Shown here: one piece after another, positions 8,140 to 17,952 of the stretch | Layout: each line of letters begins with the position of its first letter | How positions within the stretch are numbered: the first letter of the stretch is position 1 | Origin: Robbsia betulipollinis | GTDB lineage: Bacteria > Pseudomonadota > Gammaproteobacteria > Burkholderiales > Burkholderiaceae | Reading direction: 5' to 3' | Length of the DNA: 64,000 nucleotides | NCBI RefSeq assembly: GCF_026624755.1 | Contig: NZ_JAPMXC010000006.1 | Coordinates: 111,683 to 175,682 of the forward strand | The notes under the pieces: generated by a model | The model's database searches: none | Told to the model about the DNA's origin: nothing | What the model saw: the letters and a program-made list of their open reading frames with translations, nothing else | Translations under genes and position numbers: made by a program

Positions 8140-9423
8140 TTGCTGCACCAGATCATCGACCGTAGACTTTCCGGCAAGAACAAGAGTATTGCCAATCGGG
8201 AGCGCTTCCTGCGGCGCTACCGCAGCCATATCCGGGGCGCCGTCACCGAGGCCATCAAGGGCCGCGGCATCCAGGATATCGAGAAATCGGAAAAAATCAC
8301 CATCCCGCGCAAGGACGTCTCGGAGCCTGTGTTCGGCCACGGTCCCGGCGGCACGCGGGAAATGGTTCACCCCGGCAACCAGGACTACACCCGGGGGGAT
8401 CGCATCGCGCGACCGAATGGCGGCGGTGGCGGGGGCGGCTCGGGCAGCGGCGCTGCCAGCGACGGCGGCGAGGGCCAGGACGAATTCGCATTCGAGCTGA
8501 GCCGCGAGGAGTTCATGCAGTACTTCTTCGAGGATCTCGAACTGCCCCGCCTGCTGGCCAACCAGTTCCTCACGGTGCCGAACTGGAAAAACGTGCGTAC
8601 CGGCTATTCTGCCGAGGGTACGCCGAACAACATCCATATCGTCCGCTCGCTGCGCAGCGCGCTCGGGCGACGCATCGCCCTGGGTTCGCCGCTCGCTGCG
8701 GAATTGCGCGATCTGCGCGAACGGCTCGATGCGCTGGAGCGCACGCCGGTCGACACGCCATCGCGCCGGGACGAGATCCGGCAACTGCAGGCGGACATCG
8801 TCGCGCTCGAGGGGCGCTTGAAGCGCATTCCCTTCATCGATCCCTTCGATCTGCGTTACGTGAACCGCACGCGTCAGGCGGAGCCGTCGAGCCAGGCGGT
8901 GATGTTCTGCGTGATGGACGTGTCGGGATCGATGGACGAGCATCGCAAGGATCTGTCCAAACGCTTCTTCATCCTGCTGTACCTGTTTTTGAGACGCAAC
9001 TACGAGCGTATCGAAATGGTGTTCATCCGGCACCACACGCGCGCCGACGAAGTCGACGAGGATACGTTCTTTCATTCGCGCGAAAGCGGCGGCACGGTGG
9101 TGTCGAGCGCGCTGGAACTGATGGCCAAGGTCATCGAGGAACGCTATCCGCCGAACGAATGGAATATCTATGGCGCCCAGGCGTCCGATGGCGACAACTG
9201 GAACGACGACTCGCCAAAATGCCGGGGCTTGCTGACGTCCGCGATCCTGCCCGCCTGCCGCTACTTCGCCTATATCCAGGTCGCGCCGGAGGAACAGAAT
9301 CTGTGGCAGGAATATGAGCAGATGGCCGTCGATCATCCGCAATTCGCGATGAAGAAAGTGCAGGCGGCGTCGGACATCTATCCCGTTTTTCGCGAATTGT
9401 TCGAGAAACCCACCGCGCGTTGA
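8140..9423 (+). CDS. yeaH: YeaH/YhbH family protein (DUF444), von Willebrand A-like
   Basis: A 427-residue DUF444 protein, the usual partner of PrkA/YeaG. The N-terminus MLHQIIDRRLSGKNKS aligns with the YeaH opening, which fixes a TTG start at 8140; AGGAGA sits 7 nt upstream. A Gly-rich linker follows VHPGNQDYTRGDRI. The C-terminal half has a MIDAS-like motif DVSGSMD starting at residue 260, followed by RHHTRADEVDE and AQASDGDNW, all strongly conserved in the family. Its 3' end is directly followed by spoVR. Molecular function is not established; a metal-dependent scaffold for PrkA is an inference from the vWA-like fold. Confidence 0.93.
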   Translation: MLHQIIDRRLSGKNKSIANRERFLRRYRSHIRGAVTEAIKGRGIQDIEKSEKITIPRKDVSEPVFGHGPGGTREMVHPGNQDYTRGDRIARPNGGGGGGGSGSGAASDGGEGQDEFAFELSREEFMQYFFEDLELPRLLANQFLTVPNWKNVRTGYSAEGTPNNIHIVRSLRSALGRRIALGSPLAAELRDLRERLDALERTPVDTPSRRDEIRQLQADIVALEGRLKRIPFIDPFDLRYVNRTRQAEPSSQAVMFCVMDVSGSMDEHRKDLSKRFFILLYLFLRRNYERIEMVFIRHHTRADEVDEDTFFHSRESGGTVVSSALELMAKVIEERYPPNEWNIYGAQASDGDNWNDDSPKCRGLLTSAILPACRYFAYIQVAPEEQNLWQEYEQMAVDHPQFAMKKVQAASDIYPVFRELFEKPTAR

Positions 9424-9437
9424 GCGAGGGAGGAACC

Positions 9438-10982
9438 ATGCATCCATCCGAAGCAACCCTGGAGCGCCCGCCGGCGCGCGCTCCGCTGCCCAGCCCGTCG
9501 GACTGGACCTTCGAACTGATCGAGCAGTACAACGAGGAGATCGCGGCCGTCGCGGCCCAATACCGCCTGGATACCTACCCGATCCAGCTCGAAATCATCA
9601 GCTCCGAGCAGATGATGGACGCGTATGCGTCGATCGGCATGCCGGTGAATTACCGGCACTGGTCGTTCGGCAAACATTTTCTGTCGACCGAGAAGGATTA
9701 CCGGCGCGGCCAGATGGGGCTGGCCTACGAGATCGTCATCAATTCGAACCCCTGCATCGCCTATCTGATGGAGGAAAACACGCTGACGATGCAGGCGCTG
9801 GTGGTGGCTCACGCCGCCTATGGGCACAACTCCTTCTTCAAGGGCAACTACCTGTTCCAGCTATGGACCGATGCGCAGGCGATCATCGATTATCTGGTCT
9901 ACGCGAAGAATTACATCGGCGAATGCGAGGAGCGGCACGGGCTGGACCGCGTGGAGGAACTGCTGGATTCCTGTCACGCATTGATGAATTACGGCGTCGA
10001 CCGCTACAAGCGGCCGCAGAAACTGTCCCTCGAGAAGGAACGGCTGCGCCAGCGTGAACGGGAAGCGTATCTGCAGTCGCAGGTCAACGAACTGTGGCGC
10101 ACGCTGCCGTCGCGCAAGGCGGAGACGGCCGGCCAGACCGAGGCGCGCTTTCCGTCCGAACCGCAGGAAAACCTGCTGTATTTCGCCGAAAAGAACGCGC
10201 CCCTGCTGGAGCCGTGGGAGCGCGAGGTGATCCGCATCGTGCGCAAGGTCGCGCAGTATTTCTATCCGCAGCGTCAGACGCAAGTGATGAACGAAGGATG
10301 GGCGACATTCTGGCATTACACGCTGCTCAATACGCTGTACGACCAGGGCAAGCTGTCGGACGGCTTCATGATGGAGTTCCTGCACTCGCATAGCAACGTG
10401 GTGTTCCAGCCACCGGTGGGCAAGTCGTACTACAGCGGCATCAACCCGTATGCGCTGGGTTTCACGATGATGTGCGACATCCGCCGCATGTGCGAGCACC
10501 CCACCGACGAGGACCGCTACTGGTTTCCGGACCTGGCCGGCAGCGACTGGCTCGAATCCCTGCATTACGCGATGCGCAATTTCAAGGACGAGAGTTTCAT
10601 CGCGCAGTACCTGTCGCCCAAGGTCATGCGCGACATGCGTTTCTTCTCGGTCCTCGATGCGGAACACGACGATGCGCTGGAGATATCGGGGATCCACGAC
10701 GAAAGCGGATACCGGTATGTCCGGCAGGCGCTGTCCAAGCAATACGATCTGCATCACCGGGAGCCGAACATCCAGGTGTGGTCGGTCGACCGGCGCGGCG
10801 ACCGCAGCCTGACGCTGCGGCATGTGCGCGCCGACAATCGTCCGCTCGACGGGTCGACGGACGAGATGCTGCGGCACATCACGCGGCTCTGGGGGTTCGA
10901 TGTGAAACTGGAGAGCGTGGACGGCGACGGGCAGATCATCGAACGCTTTCAATGCGCCGGCCTGCGCGGCGAGCGTCCCTGA
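9438..10982 (+). CDS. SpoVR family protein (YcgB-like)
   Basis: A 514-residue SpoVR-family protein, close to the length of E. coli YcgB (510). Conserved segments include PVNYRHWSFGKHF, AHAAYGHNSFFKGNYLF, MNEGWATFWHY and GINPYALGFTMM. ATG 9438 is preceded by GGGAGG; the ORF extends 6 codons upstream from a TTG that overlaps the yeaH stop, but the Shine-Dalgarno site favours the ATG. Named for a Bacillus cortex-formation gene, the family is widespread in non-sporulating bacteria, where it travels with prkA and yeaH as here. Biochemical role unknown. Confidence 0.93.
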   Translation: MHPSEATLERPPARAPLPSPSDWTFELIEQYNEEIAAVAAQYRLDTYPIQLEIISSEQMMDAYASIGMPVNYRHWSFGKHFLSTEKDYRRGQMGLAYEIVINSNPCIAYLMEENTLTMQALVVAHAAYGHNSFFKGNYLFQLWTDAQAIIDYLVYAKNYIGECEERHGLDRVEELLDSCHALMNYGVDRYKRPQKLSLEKERLRQREREAYLQSQVNELWRTLPSRKAETAGQTEARFPSEPQENLLYFAEKNAPLLEPWEREVIRIVRKVAQYFYPQRQTQVMNEGWATFWHYTLLNTLYDQGKLSDGFMMEFLHSHSNVVFQPPVGKSYYSGINPYALGFTMMCDIRRMCEHPTDEDRYWFPDLAGSDWLESLHYAMRNFKDESFIAQYLSPKVMRDMRFFSVLDAEHDDALEISGIHDESGYRYVRQALSKQYDLHHREPNIQVWSVDRRGDRSLTLRHVRADNRPLDGSTDEMLRHITRLWGFDVKLESVDGDGQIIERFQCAGLRGERP

Positions 10983-11001
10983 GCCGGGCGTACCGGCGTT
11001 G

Positions 11002-11028
11002 CCGCCGCGCGGGCCGCGGCGGTCTTTG
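11002..11028. terminator. GC-rich hairpin between spoVR and sodB
   Basis: Perfect 8-bp stem CCGCCGCG / CGCGGCGG with a 5-nt loop, followed by TCTTTG on the plus strand. It sits between convergent genes, so it could terminate the prkA operon. The short T-tract makes it weak. Direct copies of CCCTGAGCCGGGCG flank it at 10978 and 11041. Confidence 0.4.
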
Positions 11029-11091
11029 TCGCATGGGCTTCCCTGAGCCGGGCGCTATGCTCCCGCCGCGTATTCCGCCGCGTATTCCGCC

Positions 11092-11676
11092 TCAGGCCGC
11101 GAAGTTCTGCGCGGCGAAGTACCAGTTGGCGACGTTCCAGAACGCTTCGACGAACTTCGGGCGCGCGTTGCGGTAGTCGATGTAGTACGCGTGTTCCCAG
11201 ACGTCGATCGTCAGCAGCGGCTTGGCGTCCGAGGTCAGCGGCGTCGCTGCGTTGCTGGTGGACACGATGTCCAGCGAGCCATCCGCCTTCTTCACGAGCC
11301 AGGCCCAGCCGGCGCCGAAGGTGCCCACCGCCGCCGCCGCGAACGCTTCCTTGAACTGCCCGAAACCGCCCCACCTGGTGGCGATCGCCTCGGCCAGCGC
11401 GCCGGTCGGCTCGCCGCCGCCATCGGGCGACAACGCGTGCCAGAAAAAGGTGTGATTCCAGACTTGCGCGGCGTTGTTGAAGATGCCGCCGGACGACTTG
11501 CGCACGATTTCCTCGAGCGGCATGTTCTCGAACTCGGTTCCCGGGATCAACTTGTTCAGATTCGTCACATAGGCCTGGTGATGCTTGCCGTAGTGAAATT
11601 CGATGGTTTCCCGGGAGATGTGCGGCTGCAACGCATCCTCGGCATACGGGAGCGGCGGCAGTTGATGAGTGGTCAT
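11092..11676 (-). CDS. sodB: Superoxide dismutase, Fe/Mn family
   Basis: A 194-residue cytoplasmic enzyme that dismutates superoxide to peroxide and oxygen. Metal ligands are visible as His28 ([11 protein letters not shown]), the His in [10 protein letters not shown], and Asp plus His in [13 protein letters not shown]. The WNHTFFWH segment and overall length resemble iron-type SodB. The reading frame stays open far upstream, but [16 protein letters not shown] is the canonical start and GGAAGG precedes it. A sigma-70-like promoter lies 87-116 nt upstream. Confidence 0.95.
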   Translation of the reverse strand: MTTHQLPPLPYAEDALQPHISRETIEFHYGKHHQAYVTNLNKLIPGTEFENMPLEEIVRKSSGGIFNNAAQVWNHTFFWHALSPDGGGEPTGALAEAIATRWGGFGQFKEAFAAAAVGTFGAGWAWLVKKADGSLDIVSTSNAATPLTSDAKPLLTIDVWEHAYYIDYRNARPKFVEAFWNVANWYFAAQNFAA

Positions 11677-11762
11677 GGCGGAATCCTTCCATAGAGAGGG
11701 GAGCTGCGCGTTCCGAACGACGCTCGACGGCGTCTTCACGCAGGCGGAGAAAGACCGCGTGG

Positions 11763-11792
11763 ATTGTAGGGCAATTATCCGTCGGCGGTAAA
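11763..11792 (-). promoter_or_regulatory. Putative sodB promoter
   Basis: On the minus strand TTTACC (11792-11787) and TACAAT (11768-11763) are separated by 18 bp, giving a predicted leader of about 80 nt before sodB. Assigned by consensus resemblance only. Confidence 0.45.
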
Positions 11793-11861
11793 CCGGTCCG
11801 CCCCGGCGTCCTCCCCGTCGCGCGCCGCCCATTCCCCGCGTGGCCGGGCGCGCGCCCCTCG

Positions 11862-13232
11862 TCAGAGACTCTCGTCGAAACGCGGCTGGACATCGCCCAG
11901 CGTGACATCCGCCGCCCCTTCGGCCAGATGGACACTGAGCGGCTGACCGGGCTTGAGCGCCGCGGGCGAGCGCAGGGGCACGCCGCTGCGTGGATCGATC
12001 AGCGCCGCATAGCCGCGCGCCAGGGTCTGCCGCGGCCCGAGCAATTCGATCCGCTGGCCCAGCGAACCGAGCCGTGCGTGGCGCCGCTCGCGATCGCGCG
12101 ACAGCCCCTCCGCCAGCCGCGCGGCCAGACGCGTGACATGCCGGCGATGCTCGACGACATCGGGTTCGCACCGTTGCCAGCGCAGACGCGCCAACGCGAA
12201 CGCCGCGGTGGCGGCCCGCACCGGACGCGCGGCCGCGGCGCTCAGGCGGCCGCCCAGTTGCCGTATATGCGCGCGCTGCCGTTCCAGCCGTTCGACCGGG
12301 CTGACCAGCCGGCGGCTGACATGGTCGAGATGCTGCTGCCGGCGCTCCATTTCGCGGCCGAAGGCACGCGCCAATTGCGCGTGCCGGTGGTCGAGCTCGC
12401 GCAGCAATACCAGCCGCTGCGGGCTGACCAGTTCGGCGGCGCCCGTGGGGGTGGGCGCCCGCATGTCCGCGGCGAAATCGGCGATGGTGAAGTCGGTTTC
12501 GTGGCCGACACCCGCGACGATGGGAATCGCGCTCGCGGCAATCGCCCGCGCCAGTCCCTCGCCATTGAACGCCCAGAGATCCTCGATCGATCCACCGCCG
12601 CGGCACACGATCAGGACGTCGACCTCGGCGCGCCGGTTCGCCGTCTCGATCATGCCGGCGAGCCGGTCGCCGGCGCCGGCACCCTGCACCGGCGCCGGAT
12701 AGACGATGACACCCAGATGCGGGGCACGGCGCTGCAGCGTCGTCAGGACATCGCGCAATGCCGCGGCCTGCAGCGAGGTGACGATGCCGATCCGACGCGG
12801 ATGCGGCGGTATGCGACGCTTGCGCGCGGCGTCGAACAAGCCTTCGGCTTCGAGCTTCTGCTTGAGCTTCAGGAACAACTCGTACAACTGCCCCTGGCCG
12901 GTGCGGCGCACGGCTTCGACGCTCAGTTGCAACTCGCCACGCGGTTCGTACATGCTGACCAGCGCGCGCACCTCGATGCGGTCGCCTTCGCGCGGCATGA
13001 AATCCGCATGCTGCGCGCGGTTGCGAAACATCACGCAGCGCATCTGCGCCTGCGCATCCTTGATCGTGAAATACCAATGGCCGCTGGCCGCACGCGTGAA
13101 ATTCGAGACTTCGCCCGAGACCCAGGTCAGCGGGAAATGACGTTCGAGCAGCTTGCCGATCGCGCGATTCAGCGCCGAGACCGGAATGACGGCCTCGTTG
13201 GCGAAGGACCGGTCGTCCAAGAAAGGATCCAT
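11862..13232 (-). CDS. xseA: Exodeoxyribonuclease VII large subunit
   Basis: A 456-residue catalytic subunit of exonuclease VII, which degrades single-stranded DNA in both directions together with XseB (not in this window). The N-terminal OB-fold region contains [25 protein letters not shown]; the nuclease core has [14 protein letters not shown] and [28 protein letters not shown]. The frame is open 44 codons further upstream, but [26 protein letters not shown] is the family-like start. The C-terminus ends in the usual basic, coiled region and FDESL. sodB lies downstream in the same direction. Confidence 0.95.
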   Translation of the reverse strand: MDPFLDDRSFANEAVIPVSALNRAIGKLLERHFPLTWVSGEVSNFTRAASGHWYFTIKDAQAQMRCVMFRNRAQHADFMPREGDRIEVRALVSMYEPRGELQLSVEAVRRTGQGQLYELFLKLKQKLEAEGLFDAARKRRIPPHPRRIGIVTSLQAAALRDVLTTLQRRAPHLGVIVYPAPVQGAGAGDRLAGMIETANRRAEVDVLIVCRGGGSIEDLWAFNGEGLARAIAASAIPIVAGVGHETDFTIADFAADMRAPTPTGAAELVSPQRLVLLRELDHRHAQLARAFGREMERRQQHLDHVSRRLVSPVERLERQRAHIRQLGGRLSAAAARPVRAATAAFALARLRWQRCEPDVVEHRRHVTRLAARLAEGLSRDRERRHARLGSLGQRIELLGPRQTLARGYAALIDPRSGVPLRSPAALKPGQPLSVHLAEGAADVTLGDVQPRFDESL

Positions 13233-13285
13233 GGTGTTCCGAGAAAAAAGGCGGAAAAGACGCGACGCCGCCGGCGACGCACCGG

Positions 13286-13331
13286 CAGCCTGCCTTGGGA
13301 CGTGCTTTTCACGAGGCACTTCGGCAGGCTG
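13286..13331 (-). other. Long hairpin upstream of xseA
   Basis: Arms CAGCCTGCC (13286-13294) and GGCAGGCTG (13323-13331) pair perfectly over 9 bp, with a nested GTGC/GCAC pairing inside. It lies 54-99 nt before the xseA start codon, so it would form in the xseA leader if the promoter is further upstream. Confidence 0.5.
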
Positions 13332-13463
13332 TCGGCTGGCGCATCCGTCGGCCGGCACATCCATTTCGCTCCCAGCTTACCGGCTGCGCGACGCGCTTGC
13401 CAGCACGATCCACGCGGCACGGGATGCTCGCCGGTGACACGCGATGCCATCGGCGACGCACCG

Positions 13464-13570
13464 CTGCCTATTTTTTGGGCAGCCGAAAAATGTCGTGTGA
13501 CGGCGGAGAGTTAGCGACGCGATCCCCATATTGTCCACAAGCTGACGGCGTGTGTCTGTGGATTCGACCG
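13464..13570 (+). repeat. DnaA-box-containing repeat, copy 1
   Basis: Order of elements: hairpin CTGCC-N9-GGCAG (13464-13482); 48-bp spacer ending in CCCCATA; TTGTCCACA at 13531-13539 followed by AGCTG; then, 26 bp start to start, the inverted site TGTGGATTC at 13557-13565. TTGTCCACA differs from the DnaA consensus TTATCCACA at one base. Confidence 0.8.
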
Positions 13571-13667
13571 CCGCGCACCGCAATGCGATGGACGGGGCCT
13601 CTTTCGCGGTGTACCGGCGATGCCGCCGGCTGATCGCGCGCACGCGGTGCAGCGGTCGGGGTCGCCT

Positions 13668-13776
13668 CTGCCGCATTTTTAGGCAGCCCCAAAAAATCGC
13701 GCAGTGGCAAGCAGTTAGCGTCGGACTCCCCATGTTGTCCACAAGCTTGGTGCCCTTCGCTGGGGATTGTCGAACG
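13668..13776 (+). repeat. DnaA-box-containing repeat, copy 2
   Basis: Same element order and identical internal distances as copy 1, offset by exactly 204 bp: hairpin CTGCC-N9-GGCAG (13668-13686), CCCCATG, TTGTCCACA at 13735-13743, and the second site, here TGGGGATTG at 13761-13769. CCCCAT-N-TTGTCCACAAGCT is identical in copies 1 and 2 except at N. Confidence 0.8.
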
Positions 13777-13791
13777 CTTCCGTGCCGCGCG

Positions 13792-13900
13792 CTGCTCAAA
13801 ATTTAATCAGCCCGAAAAACCTCAATGATGCCGGTCACTTACCGCATCCCTCCCCAATTTGTCCACAAGCTGCGCCTCCCTGGCTGTGGATTGGCGAGCG
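13792..13900 (+). repeat. DnaA-box-containing repeat, copy 3
   Basis: Most diverged copy, offset 124 bp from copy 2, again without gaps: AT-rich imperfect hairpin (13792-13810), CCCCAAT, TTGTCCACA at 13859-13867 and TGTGGATTG at 13885-13893. The distance between the two box-like sites is again 26 bp. Confidence 0.8.
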
Positions 13901-14078
13901 CTCGTACGCACCCGCGCGCCGGATGGAGATGCGCACCATGCCTTGCGATCGTCCGCCGCGCGGGCTAGAGTGCGGACTCGATCTCCGCCCCGCCACCGGT
14001 CATGCCCTCTGCCATGCTTCCCGTCGATACCCCTCTCGTTCTGCCGCCCCGCGTCTGCGTACGCGCCGAGGCGGGTTG

Positions 14079-15092
14079 ATGCGGGGCCGTCTGGAAGGCT
14101 GGATCGGCCGCGAGTGGCAGCGGCGCGGCCCCCTCGCCTGGCTGCTGCTGCCGCTGGCGGGCGTCTTCGGGGCGATTGCCGCGGCGCGACGGCTCGGATT
14201 TCGCCTGGGCTGGCTGAAAAGCGTGTCGGCGGGCGTGCCGGTGGTGGTGGTCGGCAATGTGACCGTAGGCGGCACCGGCAAGACGCCGACCGTGATCGCG
14301 CTGGTGGAAGCGCTACGGGAAGCGGGCCATACGCCCGGCGTCATCTCGCGCGGCTACGGCGGCCGCGCGGGCGCGGGCCAGCCCCTCGCGGTGGACACCC
14401 GCACCGATGCACGGGACGCGGGCGACGAACCCACGCTGATCGCGCGCCGCACCGGCATCCCGGTCTATGTCTGCCGGGACCGCGTCGCCGCCGCGGCCGC
14501 GCTGCGGCGCGATCATCCGCAGGTCGATGTGCTCGTCAGCGACGACGGCCTGCAGCATTACCGGCTCGCGCGCGACGTCGAAATCGTCGTCTTCGATCAG
14601 CGGCTGGGCGGCAACGGCTTCCTGTTGCCGGCGGGGCCGCTGCGCGAGCCCTTGCGCCGGCGCCGGGACGCAACCCTGATCAACGATCCGTTCGGCGCCC
14701 CGCTCCCGCCGTGGCACGAGACCTCGCGTTTGCGGCTCGAACCCGACGCCGCCTGGCGGGTCGACGCGCCCGCCGAGCGGCGCGAATTGGCGAGCTTCGC
14801 GCCGCAGCGGGTGCTCGCGGCGGCCGGCATCGGCGCGCCGGAACGGTTTTTCGCGATGCTGCGGGCGCACGGCATCCGCCCGTTCACCCGCGCTTTTCCG
14901 GATCACCATCATTTCGCGCACAACCCTTTCGCGGCGGAGCCGGCGGATGCGATCCTGGTGACCGAAAAGGATGCGGTAAAATGCGGCGGTTGGCACGATG
15001 GCCGCTTGTGGGCCGTCCCCGTCCGGGGGGTGCTCGACCCCCGTCTGATAGCGCTTGTTGTGGAGAAGGTCCGTGGACGCTCGCCTGCTTGA
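14079..15092 (+). CDS. lpxK: Tetraacyldisaccharide 4'-kinase
   Basis: A 337-residue inner-membrane-associated kinase that phosphorylates the 4' position of the lipid A disaccharide. An N-terminal hydrophobic helix ([18 protein letters not shown], residues 19-36) precedes the P-loop [12 protein letters not shown] (59-70). SRGYGG and [19 protein letters not shown] are also family markers. ATG 14079 follows a GAGGCGGG ribosome-binding site; the upstream open frame is not conserved. The next gene overlaps its 3' end by 20 nt. It heads lpxK-trm112-kdsB, a lipid A/KDO supply operon. Confidence 0.94.
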   Translation: MRGRLEGWIGREWQRRGPLAWLLLPLAGVFGAIAAARRLGFRLGWLKSVSAGVPVVVVGNVTVGGTGKTPTVIALVEALREAGHTPGVISRGYGGRAGAGQPLAVDTRTDARDAGDEPTLIARRTGIPVYVCRDRVAAAAALRRDHPQVDVLVSDDGLQHYRLARDVEIVVFDQRLGGNGFLLPAGPLREPLRRRRDATLINDPFGAPLPPWHETSRLRLEPDAAWRVDAPAERRELASFAPQRVLAAAGIGAPERFFAMLRAHGIRPFTRAFPDHHHFAHNPFAAEPADAILVTEKDAVKCGGWHDGRLWAVPVRGVLDPRLIALVVEKVRGRSPA

Positions 15093-15296
15093 AATCCTGG
15101 TATGCCCTTTGTGCAAGGGTGCCCTGAAATATGACCGTGCCGCGCAGGAACTGGTGTGTGCGGTCGACAAAATCGCCTATCCGATCCAGGACGGCATTCC
15201 GGTGATGCTCGCCGACGAAGCCCGTACGACCGTCGATGGCCGCCGCGTGGATCCGGAAGGCATCCCCGCTCCGCTCAGCACGCCCAGCGCTCCGCT

Positions 15297-15300
<4 letters not shown>
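15073..15300 (+). CDS. Trm112 family protein (YcaR-like)
   Basis: A 75-residue protein with the family opening [15 protein letters not shown], a CPxCKG metal-binding-type knuckle, then [21 protein letters not shown]. The start is GTG 15073, preceded by GGAGAAGG at ideal distance; further in-frame upstream codons would lengthen the overlap with lpxK. Found between lpxK and kdsB in many proteobacteria. Related Trm112 proteins activate methyltransferases in eukaryotes and archaea; the bacterial role is not settled. Confidence 0.88.
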
Positions 15301-16181
<881 letters not shown>

Positions 16182-16216
16182 TCGACGCTCACGCAAGCGG
16201 CGAGCGCGCGGGACCC

Positions 16217-16260
16217 GCGCGACCGGGGGGGTGACGTCATCCCTTCCCGGTCGCGCTTCT
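16217..16260 (+). terminator. Probable terminator of the lpxK-kdsB operon
   Basis: Arms GCGCGACCGGG (16217-16227) and CCCGGTCGCGC (16246-16256) form an 11-bp perfect stem, with an inner GGG...TGACGTCA...CCC pairing and then TTCTTCG. The T-tract is poor, so termination strength is uncertain. Confidence 0.5.
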
Positions 16261-16407
16261 TCGTGTCGCACCGAACCGCGTGCAGCCTGCCGTTGGATGT
16301 CCGGCGTGTCGTCCCCGCCTGGTCAGACCCGCTCTCTGCACCCGCCGGCCCGCGAGCCGCCGCCGCTTGCCTGCCCTATTCCCATCTATGTAAACGGAGT
16401 CACCGTC

Positions 16408-17073
16408 ATGCGTTTGATCCTGCTAGGCGCGCCCGGCGCGGGCAAAGGTACCCAGGCTACCTTCATCAAGGAACAGTACGGCATTCCCCAGATCTCCACG
16501 GGCGACATGCTGCGCGCGGCAGTGAAAGCCGGCACACCGCTCGGCCTGGAGGCCAAGCGCTTCATGGACGCCGGCGAACTGGTAACGGATGAATTGATCA
16601 TCGGTCTGGTCAAGGAGCGGCTGAAGGAAGCGGATTGTGCGAACGGTTATCTGTTCGACGGCTTCCCGCGCACCATCCCGCAGGCCGAAGCCCTGCGCAG
16701 CAGCGGCGTGCTGATCGACCATGTACTGGAGATCGACGTGCCCTTCGACGCCATCATCCAGCGCATCAGCGGGCGGCGCGTGCATGCCGCGTCGGGACGC
16801 ACCTATCACATCGCGTATCAGCCGCCGAAGGTCGAGGGCCTCGACGACGAGACCGGCGAAGCGCTGATCCAGCGCACCGACGATCATGAGGAAACGGTCC
16901 GCAAGCGCCTCGATGTCTACAACGCGCAGACCCGCCCGCTGGTCGACTACTATCAGCAGTGGGCGCAGTCGGGCAAGGGCGATACCATGCCGGCGCCGGC
17001 GTACCGCTGCATCTCGGGCGAGGGTTCGGTCGACGAAATCCGCAGCCGCGTGGTCACGGCGCTGCAGGACTGA
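16408..17073 (+). CDS. adk: Adenylate kinase
   Basis: A 221-residue cytosolic enzyme catalysing ATP + AMP = 2 ADP. It begins [16 protein letters not shown] (P-loop) and has [21 protein letters not shown] and a long-form LID segment, [20 protein letters not shown], without the zinc-binding cysteines of Gram-positive enzymes. ATG 16408 has an ACGGAG ribosome-binding site; the frame upstream is open but not conserved. It probably has its own promoter in the 226-bp gap after kdsB. It converges on the SirB1-family gene, 21 bp away. Confidence 0.96.
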   Translation: MRLILLGAPGAGKGTQATFIKEQYGIPQISTGDMLRAAVKAGTPLGLEAKRFMDAGELVTDELIIGLVKERLKEADCANGYLFDGFPRTIPQAEALRSSGVLIDHVLEIDVPFDAIIQRISGRRVHAASGRTYHIAYQPPKVEGLDDETGEALIQRTDDHEETVRKRLDVYNAQTRPLVDYYQQWAQSGKGDTMPAPAYRCISGEGSVDEIRSRVVTALQD

Positions 17074-17094
17074 GCGCCTGGTTCCGGCCCCTGT

Positions 17095-17952
17095 TCAACG
17101 GGGCCCCTCGCTGGCCTGCTGCACGCGGCGGCGCAGGTCCACCAGTTGCGATTCGATGACGGTCGCATCCTCCGCGGCCGGGCACTCGCCCAGATAGGCC
17201 TGCAAATCCTCGATCGCGGGCCGCAGATAGTCCAGGCGCGCGAACGCCAGGCCGCGGTCGCGCCGCTCCTCGATATCCTGGGGCAGCAGGATCGCCAGCC
17301 GCTGCTGGACGGCGAGCAGCCGTTGCCAGCGTTCGGTTTGCAGATAGATGCTTTTCAGATTGCGCAGCATGCGCGCCAGAATCTCGCGCGCGGTCGCCGG
17401 CTGCAACAGCGCGCGCAAGGCGCCACCGATCGGCTCGCCCCGCCGCGACAGATACGGATCGAGCCGGTCCATCAACTGCGCCTCGGAGAGCGATTCGCCG
17501 CTCATCGGGTCGAGCATCACCTCGCCGGCCGGCAACGTCACCCGCAGCATGAAGTGCCCGGGAAACGAGACGCCGCCCGCCGGCAGTTGCAGTTGCTGCG
17601 CCATTTCCAGATAAAGTACCGCGAGCGAGATCGGAATCCCGCGCCGCTTGCGCAGCACCACATTGAGGTGGCTGTTGTCCGGATCGTAGAAATCGTTCTG
17701 GTTTCCGGCAAATCCCAGTTCGCGGAAGAAGAAGCGGTTCAGCAACGGCAGTTTCTGCGCGAGGCCCGCATCCTTGGCCAGGCGTTTCTTCAAACGGTCG
17801 ACCAGCGCGTCGATTTCCGCGAGCGTGCCCTGCATGTCCAGATCCGGATACGCGTCCTGCGCCAGCGACAACGCCGCTTCCGTCAGCGGCAGCCCCTCGT
17901 CCTCGGCGACCAGCGCCGCGAAATAGTCCAGCATCCGGGTGGATTGGGTCAC
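17095..17952 (-). CDS. SirB1 family protein (transglutaminase-like, tetratricopeptide C-terminus)
   Basis: A 285-residue member of the SirB1 family, with a transglutaminase-like core (LNRFFFRELGFAGNQNDFYDPDNSHLNVVLRKR is cut by the family motifs GFAGNQNDFYDP and RRGIPISLAVLYLEMAQQL) and GVSFPGHFMLRV. The C-terminal part, from about residue 190, is helical and TPR-like. The start is GTG 17952, overlapping the murJ stop as GTGA. Molecular function unknown; related proteins include SirB1 and YchA. Confidence 0.85.
   Translation of the reverse strand: MTQSTRMLDYFAALVAEDEGLPLTEAALSLAQDAYPDLDMQGTLAEIDALVDRLKKRLAKDAGLAQKLPLLNRFFFRELGFAGNQNDFYDPDNSHLNVVLRKRRGIPISLAVLYLEMAQQLQLPAGGVSFPGHFMLRVTLPAGEVMLDPMSGESLSEAQLMDRLDPYLSRRGEPIGGALRALLQPATAREILARMLRNLKSIYLQTERWQRLLAVQQRLAILLPQDIEERRDRGLAFARLDYLRPAIEDLQAYLGECPAAEDATVIESQLVDLRRRVQQASEGPR

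Larger units (their letters stand above)
13233..14078. other. 846-bp gene-free region between xseA and lpxK
   Basis: No credible ORF; lpxK's frame is open upstream but encodes nothing recognisable. It holds a large hairpin near xseA (13286-13331) and three ungapped repeats (13464-13570, 13668-13776, 13792-13900), each with a small AT-loop hairpin and two DnaA-box-like sites. The last 178 bp before lpxK show nothing specific. From memory, many Burkholderia have exbB and exbD between xseA and lpxK; they are absent here. Confidence 0.7.

Noticed and set aside
11677-13077. Minus-strand frame continuous with sodB extending through xseA
   Set aside because: It lies out of frame in xseA and is Arg/Ala-rich; sodB has a canonical start at 11676.
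13767-14078. In-frame extension of lpxK upstream to 13767
   Set aside because: The added residues resemble no protein and run through repeat copy 3; ATG 14079 has a ribosome-binding site and the family start.
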